The notes beneath the pieces are model-generated. The model saw only the letters and a program-made list of their open reading frames with translations. It was not told where the DNA came from and did no database searches. From Bog-159 sp049520215 (GTDB lineage Bacteria; Acidobacteriota; Terriglobia; Bryobacterales; Bryobacteraceae), in contig JBEKPZ010000001.1 of the NCBI GenBank assembly GCA_049520215.1, forward strand, positions 1 through 64,000: DNA of 64,000 bases, given 5' to 3'. This document shows positions 17,936-27,717 of the stretch, piece by piece. The translations under genes and the position numbers were made by a program. The first letter of the stretch is position 1. Each line of letters begins with the position of its first letter.

Positions 17936-19423
17936 ATGGAATTGAATGGAGAGCAACTCACCATAGAGGACGTCTGCGCCGTGGCAGCCGGCCACGACCA
18001 GGCGGGGCTGGCGGCGGCGGCCGTCGAGAAGATGGAACGTTCCCGCGCCGTAGTGGAACGGCTGGCCGCGGGCGACGCGCCGGTCTATGGGGTGAACACG
18101 GGGGTCGGGCTGCTGGCGGATGTGCGGATCGCGCCTGGCGACCTGGATCAACTGCAGCGCAACGTGGTGCGCTCGCACTCGGCCGGAGCCGGCGATCCGC
18201 TGGCGCGGGCGGAAGTGCGGGCAATGATGCTGATCCGCGCCAACGTGCTGGCGAAGGGCTATTCGGGCATCCGGCCGGTGGTGGCCGAGCTGCTGTGCGA
18301 TCTGCTGAATCGCGGCGTGACGCCGCGGGTGCCATCGCAAGGCAGCGTAGGCGCGAGCGGCGACCTGGCGCCCCTGGCCCACATGGCGCTGGTGCTCATC
18401 GGGGAAGGCGAAGCCGAGTACCAAGGCGCGGTCTATCCGGGCGGCGAGGCCCTGCGGCGCGCGGGTCTGGAGCCTCTCACCCTGCGTGCCAAGGAAGGCA
18501 TCTCGCTGATCAACGGCACGCAAGCCATGCTGGCGATCGGGTGTCTGGAACTGGCGGCGGCCGAGACGCTGGCGGACTCCGCCGACGTGATTTGCGCCAT
18601 GACGTTGGACGCCTTGCGCGGCACTCCGCGCGCTTTCGATCCGCGGCTGCATGCCGTGCGTCCGCATCCCGGCCAGGTTGCGAGCGCGGCGCGACTGAGG
18701 CAACTGCTGGAAGGCAGCGAGATCCGGCAGTCTCACATCGCCTGCCGGCGCGTGCAGGACGCCTATTCGCTGCGTTGCGCGCCGCAGGTACACGGTGCGG
18801 TGCGCGACTCGCTGGCGGAGGCGCGGCGGATCTTCGCCATCGAACTGAACGCGGCCACCGATAATCCGCTGGTGCTCGACGACGAGATCGTCTCTGGCGG
18901 CAATTTTCACGGTGAGCCACTGGCGTTTCAGTTGGATTATCTGGCGGTGGCGCTGACCGCGCTGGCCGGTATCTCCGAGCGACGTATCGACCGGCTGGTC
19001 AACCCGGCGCTCAACGAGGAGTTGCCGCCGTTTCTCGCCGGGCACCCGGGCCTCGAATCCGGTCTCATGATGGCGCAGGTGACGGCGGCCGCGCTGGTCG
19101 CGGAGAATCGGGTGCTGTCCCATCCGGCTTCGTCGGGGTCCATCACCACCAGTGGAAATAAAGAAGATTTTGTTAGCATGGGGATGACTTCTGCGCTAAA
19201 ATACAAAAACATCGTGCGCAACACTCGCGCCGTGCTGGCGATTGAAGCTTTGTCCGCTTCGCGCGCGCTTGATTTGTTGAGACCCTTGAAGAGCAGCTTG
19301 GCGATCGAACGGGCGCGCGAACGCATCCGGGCGGTTTCGGCTCCTCTCGAAGGGGACCGGGTTTTGCATCACGATATCTCCGCGTTAGAGAAGCTGCTGG
19401 CTGCCGGCGGGCTGCGCCAATAG
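17936..19423 (+). CDS. hutH: Histidine ammonia-lyase
   Basis: Converts L-histidine to urocanate and ammonia, the first step of histidine degradation, in the cytoplasm. The MIO cofactor triad Ala-Ser-Gly is present in GSVGASGDLAPLAHMALVLI near residue 140. Other landmarks: YGVNTGVGLLADV, VRSHSAGAGDPL, LINGTQAMLAIGC, QDAYSLRCAPQVHG, AATDNPLV and ISERRIDRLVNPALNE. At 495 residues it is full length. No hutU, hutI or hutG is nearby. A GACAAT at 17922-17927 ends 8 nt before the ATG, hinting at a leaderless transcript. A double-hairpin repeat lies just upstream. Confidence 0.92.
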   Translation: MELNGEQLTIEDVCAVAAGHDQAGLAAAAVEKMERSRAVVERLAAGDAPVYGVNTGVGLLADVRIAPGDLDQLQRNVVRSHSAGAGDPLARAEVRAMMLIRANVLAKGYSGIRPVVAELLCDLLNRGVTPRVPSQGSVGASGDLAPLAHMALVLIGEGEAEYQGAVYPGGEALRRAGLEPLTLRAKEGISLINGTQAMLAIGCLELAAAETLADSADVICAMTLDALRGTPRAFDPRLHAVRPHPGQVASAARLRQLLEGSEIRQSHIACRRVQDAYSLRCAPQVHGAVRDSLAEARRIFAIELNAATDNPLVLDDEIVSGGNFHGEPLAFQLDYLAVALTALAGISERRIDRLVNPALNEELPPFLAGHPGLESGLMMAQVTAAALVAENRVLSHPASSGSITTSGNKEDFVSMGMTSALKYKNIVRNTRAVLAIEALSASRALDLLRPLKSSLAIERARERIRAVSAPLEGDRVLHHDISALEKLLAAGGLRQ

Positions 19424-19607
19424 CGGCATTACGAATATTCATATTTGGGTTTGCGTTGGCCTTCCATCGCGCGTAGCGGCGGGCGGCAAAGCTGACGCAA
19501 GTTATTGAGATTTGCCATCAATACCAGGTTTCAAGTTTGGGCATTGACCTGCTTATAGGCCGCCCATCTTTTTCAGATTGTAAGACACCATCGTTTAAGG
19601 GGACAAG

Positions 19608-22600
19608 ATGAAACACCTACTCGCGTGTATTGTTGTATTGCTATGGGTTGTCATTCCCGGGCACTCACAGACATTCCGGGGTTCCATCAATGGAGCCGTG
19701 ACTGACCAGACCGGAGCGGCCCTGGCGGGCGCTGTGGTGAAGGCAACGGACACGGGCACCGGCATCGTACTCACGACAGTGACCACCGCCGAAGGGCAGT
19801 TCTCGTTCCAGGATCTTCCTCCCGGCGCGTATCAAGTGGCGGTTACCGCCAGCGGGTTCACGCCGGTCACGGTGGACAAGATTCCGGTGACGGCGGGCGC
19901 CATCTACACTCTGCCGGTGACGCTCAGAGTGGGGCAGCAAGCCACGGCGGTTGAGGTTTCGGCGGCGGCGATTACCGTTGACACCACCACGGTGACCCAG
20001 AGCGACACGATCCCCGACGCAGCGCTGCAGGACATACCCATGAACGGGCGCGATTTTTCGCAGTTGATCGCGGTGGCGCCGGGCTACGGAGGCTATGCCG
20101 TGGGCGGGTTTGGGTCGCTGAATGGAACGCGCGCCAATCAGATGAACTGGCAGATTGACGGCACGGACAACAACGACTTCTGGCACAACATTCCCGCAGT
20201 GAATCAGGGCGGGGTATCGGGCATCGCGGGGGTGGTGATGCCGATGGACGCCATCGACGAGTTCTCGGCGCAGACCCAGTCGAACGCGGAGAGCGGACGC
20301 AACGCCGGCGGCACTGTGAATCTGACTATCAAGAGCGGCACCAACGAACTGCACGGCAGCGCCTACTACTACAACCGCAATGAGTTTTATGCAGCGCACT
20401 CGCCCTTCTTCGTGCCCACCCCCGATTTTCCAAGAGCGCCACCGCTGCGCAACTATAATTACGGGCTGTCGGTGGGCGCCCCGATTATCAAGGACAAGAC
20501 GTTCTTCTTCGGCGCCTTTGAGAAGCAGGACTACATTTTTGGGCTGACGGGCTTGTCCACCGAACCATCCACCGCCTTTGTCCAGCAAGCCGAGGCGCAA
20601 CTGGCGACCGCGGGCACGCCGACCAATCCTCTGTCGTTGAAGCTTCTTGCGACGCTTTGGCCCAGTTCTATTTTGAACCTGCCGGCAACGTCCAATAACT
20701 ATTTCGCAACGGTTCCGGGGACTGGGTACAGTTATAACGGCGTGGTCAAGGTGGACCACAACTTCAACGCGAAGAACCATCTCTCGCTGCACTGGTTCGC
20801 CGGAGAGGGCAGCCAGACGCAGCCGCCGGGCGCCAGCCTGGCGCTGGCTACCGCGAGCTCCAACCTGGGATACTATTTCGAAGTCGCGCCGATTCACGTG
20901 CAGAACTATTCGGCTGTCTTGAATTCGGTATTGACCGAGAGGGCGGCCAACCAACTGCTGTTTGGCGTCAGCTACTTCAACCAGGTATTCCACGATTCGA
21001 ACAACAGCTTCGACAGCCAGGCATTGGGGCTTTTTACAAGCCCGGACGCCACCATTCACGGGAACCCCATTCCGGGTGCTCCCAACATTCAGATCGCCGG
21101 CTTCGATCAGGTTGGGATCACCCCGCCCGAGGGCCGCAACGATGCTACCGGACATCTGACGGATATCTTCTCCTACGTCAAGGGGAAGCACCAGTTCCGC
21201 TTCGGCGCGGAAGTGCGGCAAGGCCGCGTGGATGAATTCTATCACCGGCGCTCGCTCGGCAGTTTTTCCTTCAATTCGCTGGAGGATTTTCTGGCCGGCA
21301 ACGTGGCGTCGGCGGACATCGCGGTCGGAGATCCGGAACGGTTTGTGCGGGTAAACGGCATCGATTTCTTTGCCCAGGACAACTGGCAGGTGACCCGCAA
21401 CCTGAACGTTAACCTGGGGCTGCGCTGGGACTATATGGGACCGCTGCACAGTCCCAACCAGGATCTCGCTGTCTTCATTCCGGGACAGGGTTTGAAGATT
21501 CAGGGCAACGGGATTAATAGCATATTCCCGTCCGACAAAAACAATTTCGGGCCACGCCTCGGCTTCGCCTATCAGCCAACCTCGAAGAACGACTTCGTGG
21601 TGCGCGGCGGAATCGGCGTGTTCTACGACCAGATCAACATGAATCCTTTCCTGGATTACCGCGGGAATGGGGCGGATGGCTTGCAGGACAATCCGATCGG
21701 GCCGAAGCCGGTGGACAACTACGCGATCAATACGCCATTCACGTGGCAATCGAACCAGTATATCTTTCCAGGAATCACGGCTTGTCCAACACTCAGCGGA
21801 TGCGGCAGCAATCTCTACAACGTGTACTCGGTCAACCAGGATTTCCGGACCCCCTACTTCTTCAATTACAGCCTGAATGTCGAGAAAGCCTTCGGCAACG
21901 CCGTGGTGTGGCAGGTGGGCTACGTCGGCAGCCTGGGGCGCAAAACGTCGGTGATGCTGAACATCAACCAGAACGGCGCTTTCGATGCGGAGTATCCAAA
22001 CATTGGCTCGGTCTACCAACTGAACAGCATCGGTAACTCGAACTATAATGCGTTGCAGAGTACCCTCAAGATCCGGTCGTGGCACGGAGTGACCGGACAG
22101 TTCGCGTTCACCTGGGCGCATGCCTTGGACGATGTGACCGAGTACCGTGGCGTGGTCCCGTTGGACAGTTATAACCTGGCCCAGGAATACGGCAGCAGCG
22201 ACTTCGATACGCGCCTGAACTTTACCACCTTCTTGACTTACGACATACCGGGGTCCGCGCACGGTCCGAAGTGGCTCTCGCACGGTTGGCAGTTGAGCAG
22301 CCTGTTCTCGTTCCACAGCGGACAGCCTTTCAACTTTGACGCCGGGACACAACGGCCCGGGCTGGATATCCTCGGCAATCCGTTCTCGGGCGTTTCGCAC
22401 ACGTTCATCCCAGGAGTTGGCGAGCAGTGGGTGAATCCGGCGATGTTCTGCGTGCCAGGAGCGGCCGGCTGCGCCGGACCCACCGACCCGAATGGAGATC
22501 TCTCCCGGAACCTGTTCCGGGGCCCGGGCTTCGCCGATGTGGACCTGTCGGTGATCAAGAACATCTCGTTTGGCGAACGATTCAAGCTGCAGCTTCGCGC

Positions 22601-22763
22601 CGAGATGTTCAACGTGTTCAACCATAAGAATCTGGCGAGCGGCGCCGGGTCGGTAGGGTCGAACGGCTTTGTGGGCGACACTATCGGCGATTTCAACGGT
22701 GCGCCGGGGCTGGGACCGGGCGAGCCGTTCAATATGCAGCTTGTGGGGAAGATCATATTCTAA
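19608..22763 (+). CDS. Oar-like TonB-dependent receptor with carboxypeptidase-regulatory-like domain
   Basis: Large outer-membrane protein of the expanded Acidobacteriota TonB-receptor family; probably imports or binds polymers, substrate unknown. Signal peptide at residues 1-22 (LLACIVVLLWVVIPGHSQ). Residues 25-110 form a carboxypeptidase-regulatory-like beta-sandwich (GAVTDQTGAALAGAVVKATD, LPPGAYQVAVTASGF). A plug-like region follows (LQDIPMNGRDFSQLIAVAPG, WQIDGTDNNDFW). The remainder is a long beta-barrel ending in GKIIF with a terminal aromatic residue. RBS AAGGGG is 5 nt from the ATG. The 184-nt region before it has no gene. The gene is convergent with 22841, with a hairpin between them. 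Confidence 0.88.
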   Translation: MKHLLACIVVLLWVVIPGHSQTFRGSINGAVTDQTGAALAGAVVKATDTGTGIVLTTVTTAEGQFSFQDLPPGAYQVAVTASGFTPVTVDKIPVTAGAIYTLPVTLRVGQQATAVEVSAAAITVDTTTVTQSDTIPDAALQDIPMNGRDFSQLIAVAPGYGGYAVGGFGSLNGTRANQMNWQIDGTDNNDFWHNIPAVNQGGVSGIAGVVMPMDAIDEFSAQTQSNAESGRNAGGTVNLTIKSGTNELHGSAYYYNRNEFYAAHSPFFVPTPDFPRAPPLRNYNYGLSVGAPIIKDKTFFFGAFEKQDYIFGLTGLSTEPSTAFVQQAEAQLATAGTPTNPLSLKLLATLWPSSILNLPATSNNYFATVPGTGYSYNGVVKVDHNFNAKNHLSLHWFAGEGSQTQPPGASLALATASSNLGYYFEVAPIHVQNYSAVLNSVLTERAANQLLFGVSYFNQVFHDSNNSFDSQALGLFTSPDATIHGNPIPGAPNIQIAGFDQVGITPPEGRNDATGHLTDIFSYVKGKHQFRFGAEVRQGRVDEFYHRRSLGSFSFNSLEDFLAGNVASADIAVGDPERFVRVNGIDFFAQDNWQVTRNLNVNLGLRWDYMGPLHSPNQDLAVFIPGQGLKIQGNGINSIFPSDKNNFGPRLGFAYQPTSKNDFVVRGGIGVFYDQINMNPFLDYRGNGADGLQDNPIGPKPVDNYAINTPFTWQSNQYIFPGITACPTLSGCGSNLYNVYSVNQDFRTPYFFNYSLNVEKAFGNAVVWQVGYVGSLGRKTSVMLNINQNGAFDAEYPNIGSVYQLNSIGNSNYNALQSTLKIRSWHGVTGQFAFTWAHALDDVTEYRGVVPLDSYNLAQEYGSSDFDTRLNFTTFLTYDIPGSAHGPKWLSHGWQLSSLFSFHSGQPFNFDAGTQRPGLDILGNPFSGVSHTFIPGVGEQWVNPAMFCVPGAAGCAGPTDPNGDLSRNLFRGPGFADVDLSVIKNISFGERFKLQLRAEMFNVFNHKNLASGAGSVGSNGFVGDTIGDFNGAPGLGPGEPFNMQLVGKIIF

Positions 22764-22770
22764 GAAGAAG

Positions 22771-22848
22771 GCAGAAGACAGAAGGCAGAAGACAGAAGAC
22801 AGAAGTCAGAATGGCTGGCTTGCGACTTCTGTCTTCTGCCTTATTTGT
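22771..22848. terminator. Bidirectional hairpin made from CAGAAGA tandem repeats
   Basis: Tandem units of CAGAAGA/CAGAAGG (22771-22807) act as the 5' arm. GACTTCTGTCTTCTGCC (22824-22840) is the 3' arm, followed by TTATTTGT. The arm abuts the stop of the convergent oxidoreductase, so it can serve both genes. The extra repeat units allow alternative pairings. Confidence 0.6.
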
Positions 22849-24424
22849 CTCTTAGTATCTCGCGCGCCGCGTTATAGCCTGGCGCTCCCATGACTCCTCC
22901 TCCGGGGTGGGCTCCGGAGCCGCATAGGTATAACCCTTTCACGGGCGTTCGGTAGCTCGCGTAGCCGGCTACGGGGCGCATGACGAACATCTGATCCAGG
23001 GCCATTTCGCCGTGGAAGATGTTGCCTCCGGTGATGCCGAAGCGGCGCTCCAGGTCGAGCGGCGTCAGCACCTGCTTGTCGATTACGATCGCGCGGATGT
23101 TGGGCACATATTCCTCGATTACATCGAGCACTCGGTTGTAGAAGGGCTCGCGCGCTTCGTCCCAGGTGGTGCCGCGCAGCGTGTAGGGCGCGTACTGCAG
23201 GAAGATTCCCATGATGTGCTTGCCGGGGGGCGCGAGCGACGGATCGTACATGGTTGGGATGGTCAGCTCCAACATGGGACGTTCGGAGGGGCGACCATAC
23301 TTGGCATCGTCCCAAGCGCGCTCGATGTAATCGATGGACGGGCAGATGTGCATGGTCGCGCGATGCTGCGGGCCGGGCGCTCCAGGCATGGCGCTGAATT
23401 CCGGGAGGCCAGACAGGGCCATGTTGATTTTGCAGGATGTGCCTTCCGTGCGAAAGCGGCGGATGGAGGTGACGAAATCCGGCGGGAGGTCGCGCTCGTC
23501 GAGCAGCCGCAGGAACGTCACGCGCGGATCGAGGTTGGAGGCCACTACCGCGCCTTCGATCTCTTCGCCGCCTTCCAGCACCACGCCGCGGGCGCGGCCA
23601 TCGCGGACCAGGATTTTTTCGACTGGCGCGTTGGTGCGGATCACCGCGCCGTGGCTGCGGGCGGCAGCCGCGATGGCCTCGGAGACCGCGCCCATGCCGC
23701 CGCGCACGAAGCCCCACAATCCGCGGTGCCCGGCGACGCTGCCCATCACGTGATGCATCAGGATGTAAGCGGTGCCCTGGGAGCGTGGGCCGCCATTGGC
23801 GCCGATGACGCCGTCGGTGGCCAGAGTGACTTTCAGTTCCGGGGATTCGAACCATTCGTCGAGTAATTCGGCGGCGCTTTGGGTGAAGATTTTGACCAGC
23901 GCCACCATGTCGGCCGGGGCCAGTTTGCGCAGGCGTCCGGCCAGCTTGAGATACTCGATCAAGTCGCCAATGCCGCGCGGCGGGAACTGCGGCGGAGTGG
24001 TCAGCAGCAGCGATTCGACGACCTGCGACAGGCGCTCAAGCTGGGCCTCGAAGGCGGGATAGACCTCGGCGTCGTGCTTGGAGAATTTGGCGATTTCCTC
24101 CAGCGTCTTGCGGCCATCCTGCCACATGAAGAAGCAGCGGCCGTCGAGGAATGGGGAAAAGAAGGCGGGGTCCTTGGCATCCACCTGGTATCCGAAGCGC
24201 GGCAGGTCGAGATCGCGGATGATGCGCTCCTGGAGAAGGCTGGTCAGGTAGGCGGCGGTGGACACGCGGTATCCCGGCCAGATTTCTTCGGTGACGGCGC
24301 AGCCGCCGAGCAATTCGCGGCGCTCTAAGACGATAGCTTTGCGGCCGGCGCGGCCTAGGTATGCGGCGGTGACTAGGCCGTTGTGGCCTCCTCCGATGAT
24401 GATTGCGTCGTATGGTTTTGGCAT
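22841..24424 (-). CDS. FAD-dependent phytoene-dehydrogenase-like oxidoreductase
   Basis: Flavoprotein amine-oxidase/phytoene-desaturase superfamily member, closer to the PYROXD2-like group than to true CrtI; substrate unknown. FAD-binding Rossmann motif at the N-terminus (AIIIGGGHNGLVTAAYLGRAG) and VLERRELLGGCAVTEE just after it. A second conserved patch GGMGAVSEAIAAAARSHGA lies mid-protein, and the C-terminal FAD signature GLYLCGSGAHPGGGVMGAPGYNAA is intact. The ATG at 24424 is chosen because the Rossmann strand begins 5 residues later; longer starts would run through the palindromic repeat at 24443. It follows glgB, 60 nt downstream on the same strand. Confidence 0.85.
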   Translation of the reverse strand: MPKPYDAIIIGGGHNGLVTAAYLGRAGRKAIVLERRELLGGCAVTEEIWPGYRVSTAAYLTSLLQERIIRDLDLPRFGYQVDAKDPAFFSPFLDGRCFFMWQDGRKTLEEIAKFSKHDAEVYPAFEAQLERLSQVVESLLLTTPPQFPPRGIGDLIEYLKLAGRLRKLAPADMVALVKIFTQSAAELLDEWFESPELKVTLATDGVIGANGGPRSQGTAYILMHHVMGSVAGHRGLWGFVRGGMGAVSEAIAAAARSHGAVIRTNAPVEKILVRDGRARGVVLEGGEEIEGAVVASNLDPRVTFLRLLDERDLPPDFVTSIRRFRTEGTSCKINMALSGLPEFSAMPGAPGPQHRATMHICPSIDYIERAWDDAKYGRPSERPMLELTIPTMYDPSLAPPGKHIMGIFLQYAPYTLRGTTWDEAREPFYNRVLDVIEEYVPNIRAIVIDKQVLTPLDLERRFGITGGNIFHGEMALDQMFVMRPVAGYASYRTPVKGLYLCGSGAHPGGGVMGAPGYNAAREILRDK

Positions 24425-24442
24425 ATTGATTAACAGCCAGGA

Positions 24443-24482
24443 GCGGGGCTTAAGCCCCGCGCGGGCTAAAGCCCGCCCTCCA
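24443..24482 (+). repeat. Double-hairpin element between glgB and the oxidoreductase
   Basis: Same architecture as 17867-17906 with small changes in the loops (GCGGGGCTTAAGCCCCGC, then GGGCTAAAGCCC, tail GCCCTCCA). It fills nearly the whole gap between the glgB stop and the next gene. Confidence 0.78.
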
Positions 24483-24483
24483 A

Positions 24484-26658
24484 TTACCGTTTGCGAAAGG
24501 CTACTACTGCCAGGGGGGGCAGGGTAACGCTGATGCTCTGCTCGCGATTGTGCTGCGGCACGGGCTTTGAGGCGACCCATCCGGCGTTGCCCAGGTTACT
24601 GCCACCGAACAGGTGCGAGTCGGTATTCAGCACTTCTTCATAGACGCCTTCGTCGGGCACCCCAAATAAGTAGCGCTCGTGGACCACAGGCGTGAAGTTA
24701 CAGCAGAACAGCAGGAAATCCTGGGGATTTTCCGCGCGCCGCAGGAAGGCAATCACGGAGTGTTCGACATCGTGGAAGTCGACCCACTCGAAGCCCGTGT
24801 GGTGAAAGTCCACCTGGTACAGCGCCGGATTGGCGCGGTAGAAGCGATTCAGCTCCTCCACCAGGAATTGCAGCTTGCGGTGGTAATCGAACGCCAGTAG
24901 ATCCCAACGGCGGCCTTCGTTATAGTTCCACTCCTCACGCTGGCCGATCTCCTGTCCCATGAAGAGCAGCTTCTTGCCGGGATGCGCGTACATATATGCC
25001 AGAAAGGCGCGCGCATTGGCGAATTTCTGCCACTCGTCGCCGGGCATTTTGTTGATCAGCGAGCCCTTGCCGTGGACCACCTCATCGTGCGAAATCGGCA
25101 GCACAAAATTCTCGGTGAAGGCGTACAGCATGCTGAAGGTGATGTTGTTGTGATGATACTTCCGATGCACCGGGTCCTGGCTGAAGTAGTTGAGCATGTC
25201 GTGCATCCAGCCCATATTCCACTTCATAGTGAAGCCCAGGCCGTTGAGATAGACCGGCTTCGACACGCCCGGAAACGCGGTGGATTCCTCGGCGATGGTG
25301 ATGGCGCCGGGCACGCTATGAGCCAATTCGTTGAAGCGGCGAATGAAATCGATGGCTTCCAGATTTTCGTTCCCGCCGTACTGGTTGGGCACCCATTCGC
25401 CGGCCTTGCGCGAATAGTCGAGGTAGAGCATGGAGGCGACCGCATCCACACGCAGGCCATCGATGTGATACTTCTTCAGCCAGAACATGGCGTTGGAAAT
25501 CAGGAAGGAGCGCACCTCGTTACGGCCGTAGTTGAAAACCAGCGTGCCCCAATCGCGCTGCTCGCCCTTGCGCGGGTCGGCGTGCTCGTAAAGCGCGGTG
25601 CCGTCGAAGTACACCAGGCCGTGCGCGTCGCGCGGGAAGTGCGCGGGCACCCAATCGACGATGACGCCGATGCCTGCGCGATGGCAGCAGTCCACGAAGT
25701 ACATGAAGTCCTCGGGCGTGCCGAAGCGGGAGGTTGGCGCGAAGTAGCCGACGATCTGATAGCCCCAGGAGCCGGAAAACGGATACTCCATGATGGGCAA
25801 CAGCTCGATGTGCGTGTAGCCCATCCGCTTCATATACTCGACCAAGTTGACGGCCAGCTCGCGATAGGTGAGGAACTGCCCCTGCGGACCGCGCATCCAG
25901 GATTCGATATGCAGCTCGTAGATGGAGACGGGCGCTTTGAGCAGGTCGGTGCGGCTGCGCTCCTCCATCCAGGCGGCGTCCTGCCACTCGTATTTCTCGA
26001 TATTCCAGACGACGGAGGCGGACTTGGGCGGTAGCTCGCTCGCGAAGGCGTAGGGGTCGGCTTTGAGTTGCTGGTAGGCGGCGAAGCGGGAGCGCACGTT
26101 GTATTTGTAAGTGGCGCCATCGCCGAGCTCGGGGATGAAGATCTCCCAGACCCCGCCATTGCGGCGGCGCATGGGATGGCGGCGAGTGTCCCACTGGTTG
26201 AACTCGCCGGCCAGCGAGACACTTTCGGCGTTGGGGGCCCAGACGGCGAAGCGCACGCCTTTCACGCCATCGGCCTCGGCAGAGTGCGCGCCGAGCATGC
26301 GATAGGCTTCGTAATGCGTGCCTTCGGTGTGCAGGTACAGCTCGTAATCGGTGATGAGCGGCCCAAAGCGGTAAGGGTCTTCGAATTCGATGGTAGGGCC
26401 GTCCCACAGTTTGGCCTGGACGAGATACTTGCCGGGCGTGCCGGGGAGGGTGGTACAGAAGAAGCCGCCGTCGTGGGTCTTCTCCATGGGGTGGACCTGG
26501 TCGCCGATGCGCAGCGTGGCGGATTCGGCTTGCGGCAGGAAAGCGCGGACTTCCCAACGGGATTGCCCACCGCGTTTGCGGACGGCGTGGGGGCCGAGGA
26601 TGCGGAAGGGATCGCCGTGGTATCCGCCCACTACGGCTTCGATTTCTTCTGGAGTCAT
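24484..26658 (-). CDS. glgB: 1,4-alpha-glucan branching enzyme
   Basis: Introduces alpha-1,6 branches into glycogen; GH13 family. Start at ATG 26658 (MTPEEIEAVVGGYHGDPF), where family homology begins; the frame stays open another 137 codons upstream but that part is low-complexity. Domains: N1 module (residues 5-110), CBM48 (about 115-215: FAVWAPNAESVSLAGEFNQW), catalytic barrel. Catalytic residues are visible: DGLRVDAVASML (nucleophile Asp), TIAEESTAFPG (acid/base Glu), and PISHDEVVHGKGSL (transition-state Asp). Length about 724 is usual. The 368-nt region upstream (26659-27026) shows no gene. Confidence 0.93.
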   Translation of the reverse strand: MTPEEIEAVVGGYHGDPFRILGPHAVRKRGGQSRWEVRAFLPQAESATLRIGDQVHPMEKTHDGGFFCTTLPGTPGKYLVQAKLWDGPTIEFEDPYRFGPLITDYELYLHTEGTHYEAYRMLGAHSAEADGVKGVRFAVWAPNAESVSLAGEFNQWDTRRHPMRRRNGGVWEIFIPELGDGATYKYNVRSRFAAYQQLKADPYAFASELPPKSASVVWNIEKYEWQDAAWMEERSRTDLLKAPVSIYELHIESWMRGPQGQFLTYRELAVNLVEYMKRMGYTHIELLPIMEYPFSGSWGYQIVGYFAPTSRFGTPEDFMYFVDCCHRAGIGVIVDWVPAHFPRDAHGLVYFDGTALYEHADPRKGEQRDWGTLVFNYGRNEVRSFLISNAMFWLKKYHIDGLRVDAVASMLYLDYSRKAGEWVPNQYGGNENLEAIDFIRRFNELAHSVPGAITIAEESTAFPGVSKPVYLNGLGFTMKWNMGWMHDMLNYFSQDPVHRKYHHNNITFSMLYAFTENFVLPISHDEVVHGKGSLINKMPGDEWQKFANARAFLAYMYAHPGKKLLFMGQEIGQREEWNYNEGRRWDLLAFDYHRKLQFLVEELNRFYRANPALYQVDFHHTGFEWVDFHDVEHSVIAFLRRAENPQDFLLFCCNFTPVVHERYLFGVPDEGVYEEVLNTDSHLFGGSNLGNAGWVASKPVPQHNREQSISVTLPPLAVVAFRKR

Positions 26659-27026
26659 GCGAGCCTGTTCGTCATGGAATGTTGGGCCAGAGGGTACGGG
26701 CCTTGTATTACTGTAGCGCGGCGCGGGGTCGGGAGACAGGGGGCGGAGGCCGGCGGCCGGGTTATGCAAGGTTGGGCTTTTTTGTGCGTGCGGGGCGCGA
26801 AACTCTTTTTTGGACGAACGAAACCAATTTTCGATAACACCTGTGGAATCATTGGGTTTGAGGCCATTTTCAGAGGGGTTGGCGGCGGGTGGTGGCAGGC
26901 GGCCGCCGGGTGGCGGGGCTCGGCGTTGTCCGAGTCGCGCTTGGCTCGGGTTGGTTGGGGTCTGTACATAAGTTTCGTGTTGGACCGAGGCGGACGCCGT
27001 TCGGCGAAGGGGATCTTCCTGCGTTG
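26659..27026. other. Non-coding gap between glgB and the group II intron
   Basis: No convincing gene, hairpin or promoter motif is seen here. Open frames exist only because the composition is GC-rich, and their translations are low-complexity (Pro, Ala, Arg). It presumably contains the glgB promoter on the minus strand. Confidence 0.5.
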
Positions 27027-27717
27027 GTAGGCTATGGCGCGGTAGCGACTGTAGTCGGCCCGTTTCCATAGCCCCCTTTCAAACCGTGCGTGCCGTTTTC
27101 CGGCACACGGCTTACCGATGATCTTCTGGGTGTGGCTTGCGCCGGGTAGCGCACAATGCTGCGCAACTTAAACAAACCCATCCCACATAGCTGGGCGCTG
27201 GAGAGGAACTGCTTACCTCCTGACAAGCACGATCAAAGTAAGGCTCCTCCCCTCCAGCGCGTTATCTTGCACGCCTTCGTTGGTACTATGAGCCTCTCGG
27301 ACTCCCTCCCGGCTCCGCGCACTTTCGGCCATCCGGCCTTATGTGCCCGGTCTTTGCCTGACGAGCTGCCGGGGAGGGTCTCTCCTGTTCCGCGTTGCTC
27401 TTTCCCGACGTGCCGCCGGGCCCAGAGGGCACCCCGACCCCGAGGAGGTCCAGCATCCGATCCGGTCCTGGGTGCTGTCTGTTGCCTTCGCTGTGACGGG
27501 AAAACCTCGGCCCTCCCAAACACCTTTCGGCTGATTCTGTGACGAGGCTTTTGCGTTCACTGATTTGTTGCGGCTCACCGGTTTGCTCCCCTCACTTTCA
27601 TAGGGCTTTTGACACGGTTGGATTTCTCCCCCCGGGTGGAGTCTGCTTACGGGCGCTCCGGCGCTTACCCGGTCAGGACTTGCACCTGCTAGAACAACGC
27701 GTGCTTTCAGGACGCAC
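27027..27717 (-). mobile_element. ORF-less group II intron (degenerate retroelement)
   Basis: On the minus strand the 5' end is GTGCG (27717-27713), the group II consensus. Domain I-like sequence follows (GTGCAAGTCCTGACC, GCCCGTAAGCAGACTC). The region GGGAGGGAGTCCGAGAGGCT, then CATAGTACC (about 27320-27285), is the part that normally precedes and begins the maturase gene. Here only a short stub (SERLIVPTKA) remains before stops. Near the 3' end is a domain V-like hairpin (about 27115-27080): AAGCCGTG, a GCCG-GAAA-CGGC tip, CACGGTTT, with the AGC triad and CG bulge. A domain VI-like stem GGCTATGG/CCATAGCC precedes the 3' end TAC near 27027. About 690 nt, no reverse transcriptase. It could splice only with a maturase supplied in trans. 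Exact ends are inferred. Confidence 0.78.

Noticed and set aside
19665..22625. A 986-codon open frame antisense to the TonB receptor
   Set aside because: Its translation is low-complexity and lacks domains. The plus-strand gene has a signal peptide, RBS and full domain order. Long antisense frames are expected in GC-rich genes.
22771..22807. CRISPR-like short repeats
   Set aside because: The units are contiguous 7-bp tandem repeats with no spacers and form one arm of a terminator-like hairpin; no cas genes are present.
26659..27069. A 137-residue N-terminal extension of GlgB
   Set aside because: The extension is low-complexity, runs into the group II intron, and family homology starts at ATG 26658.
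27027..27717. Protein-coding genes in the intron region (several frames of 60-130 codons on both strands)
   Set aside because: The sequence matches group II intron RNA landmarks, and the frames are low-complexity and overlap each other on both strands.
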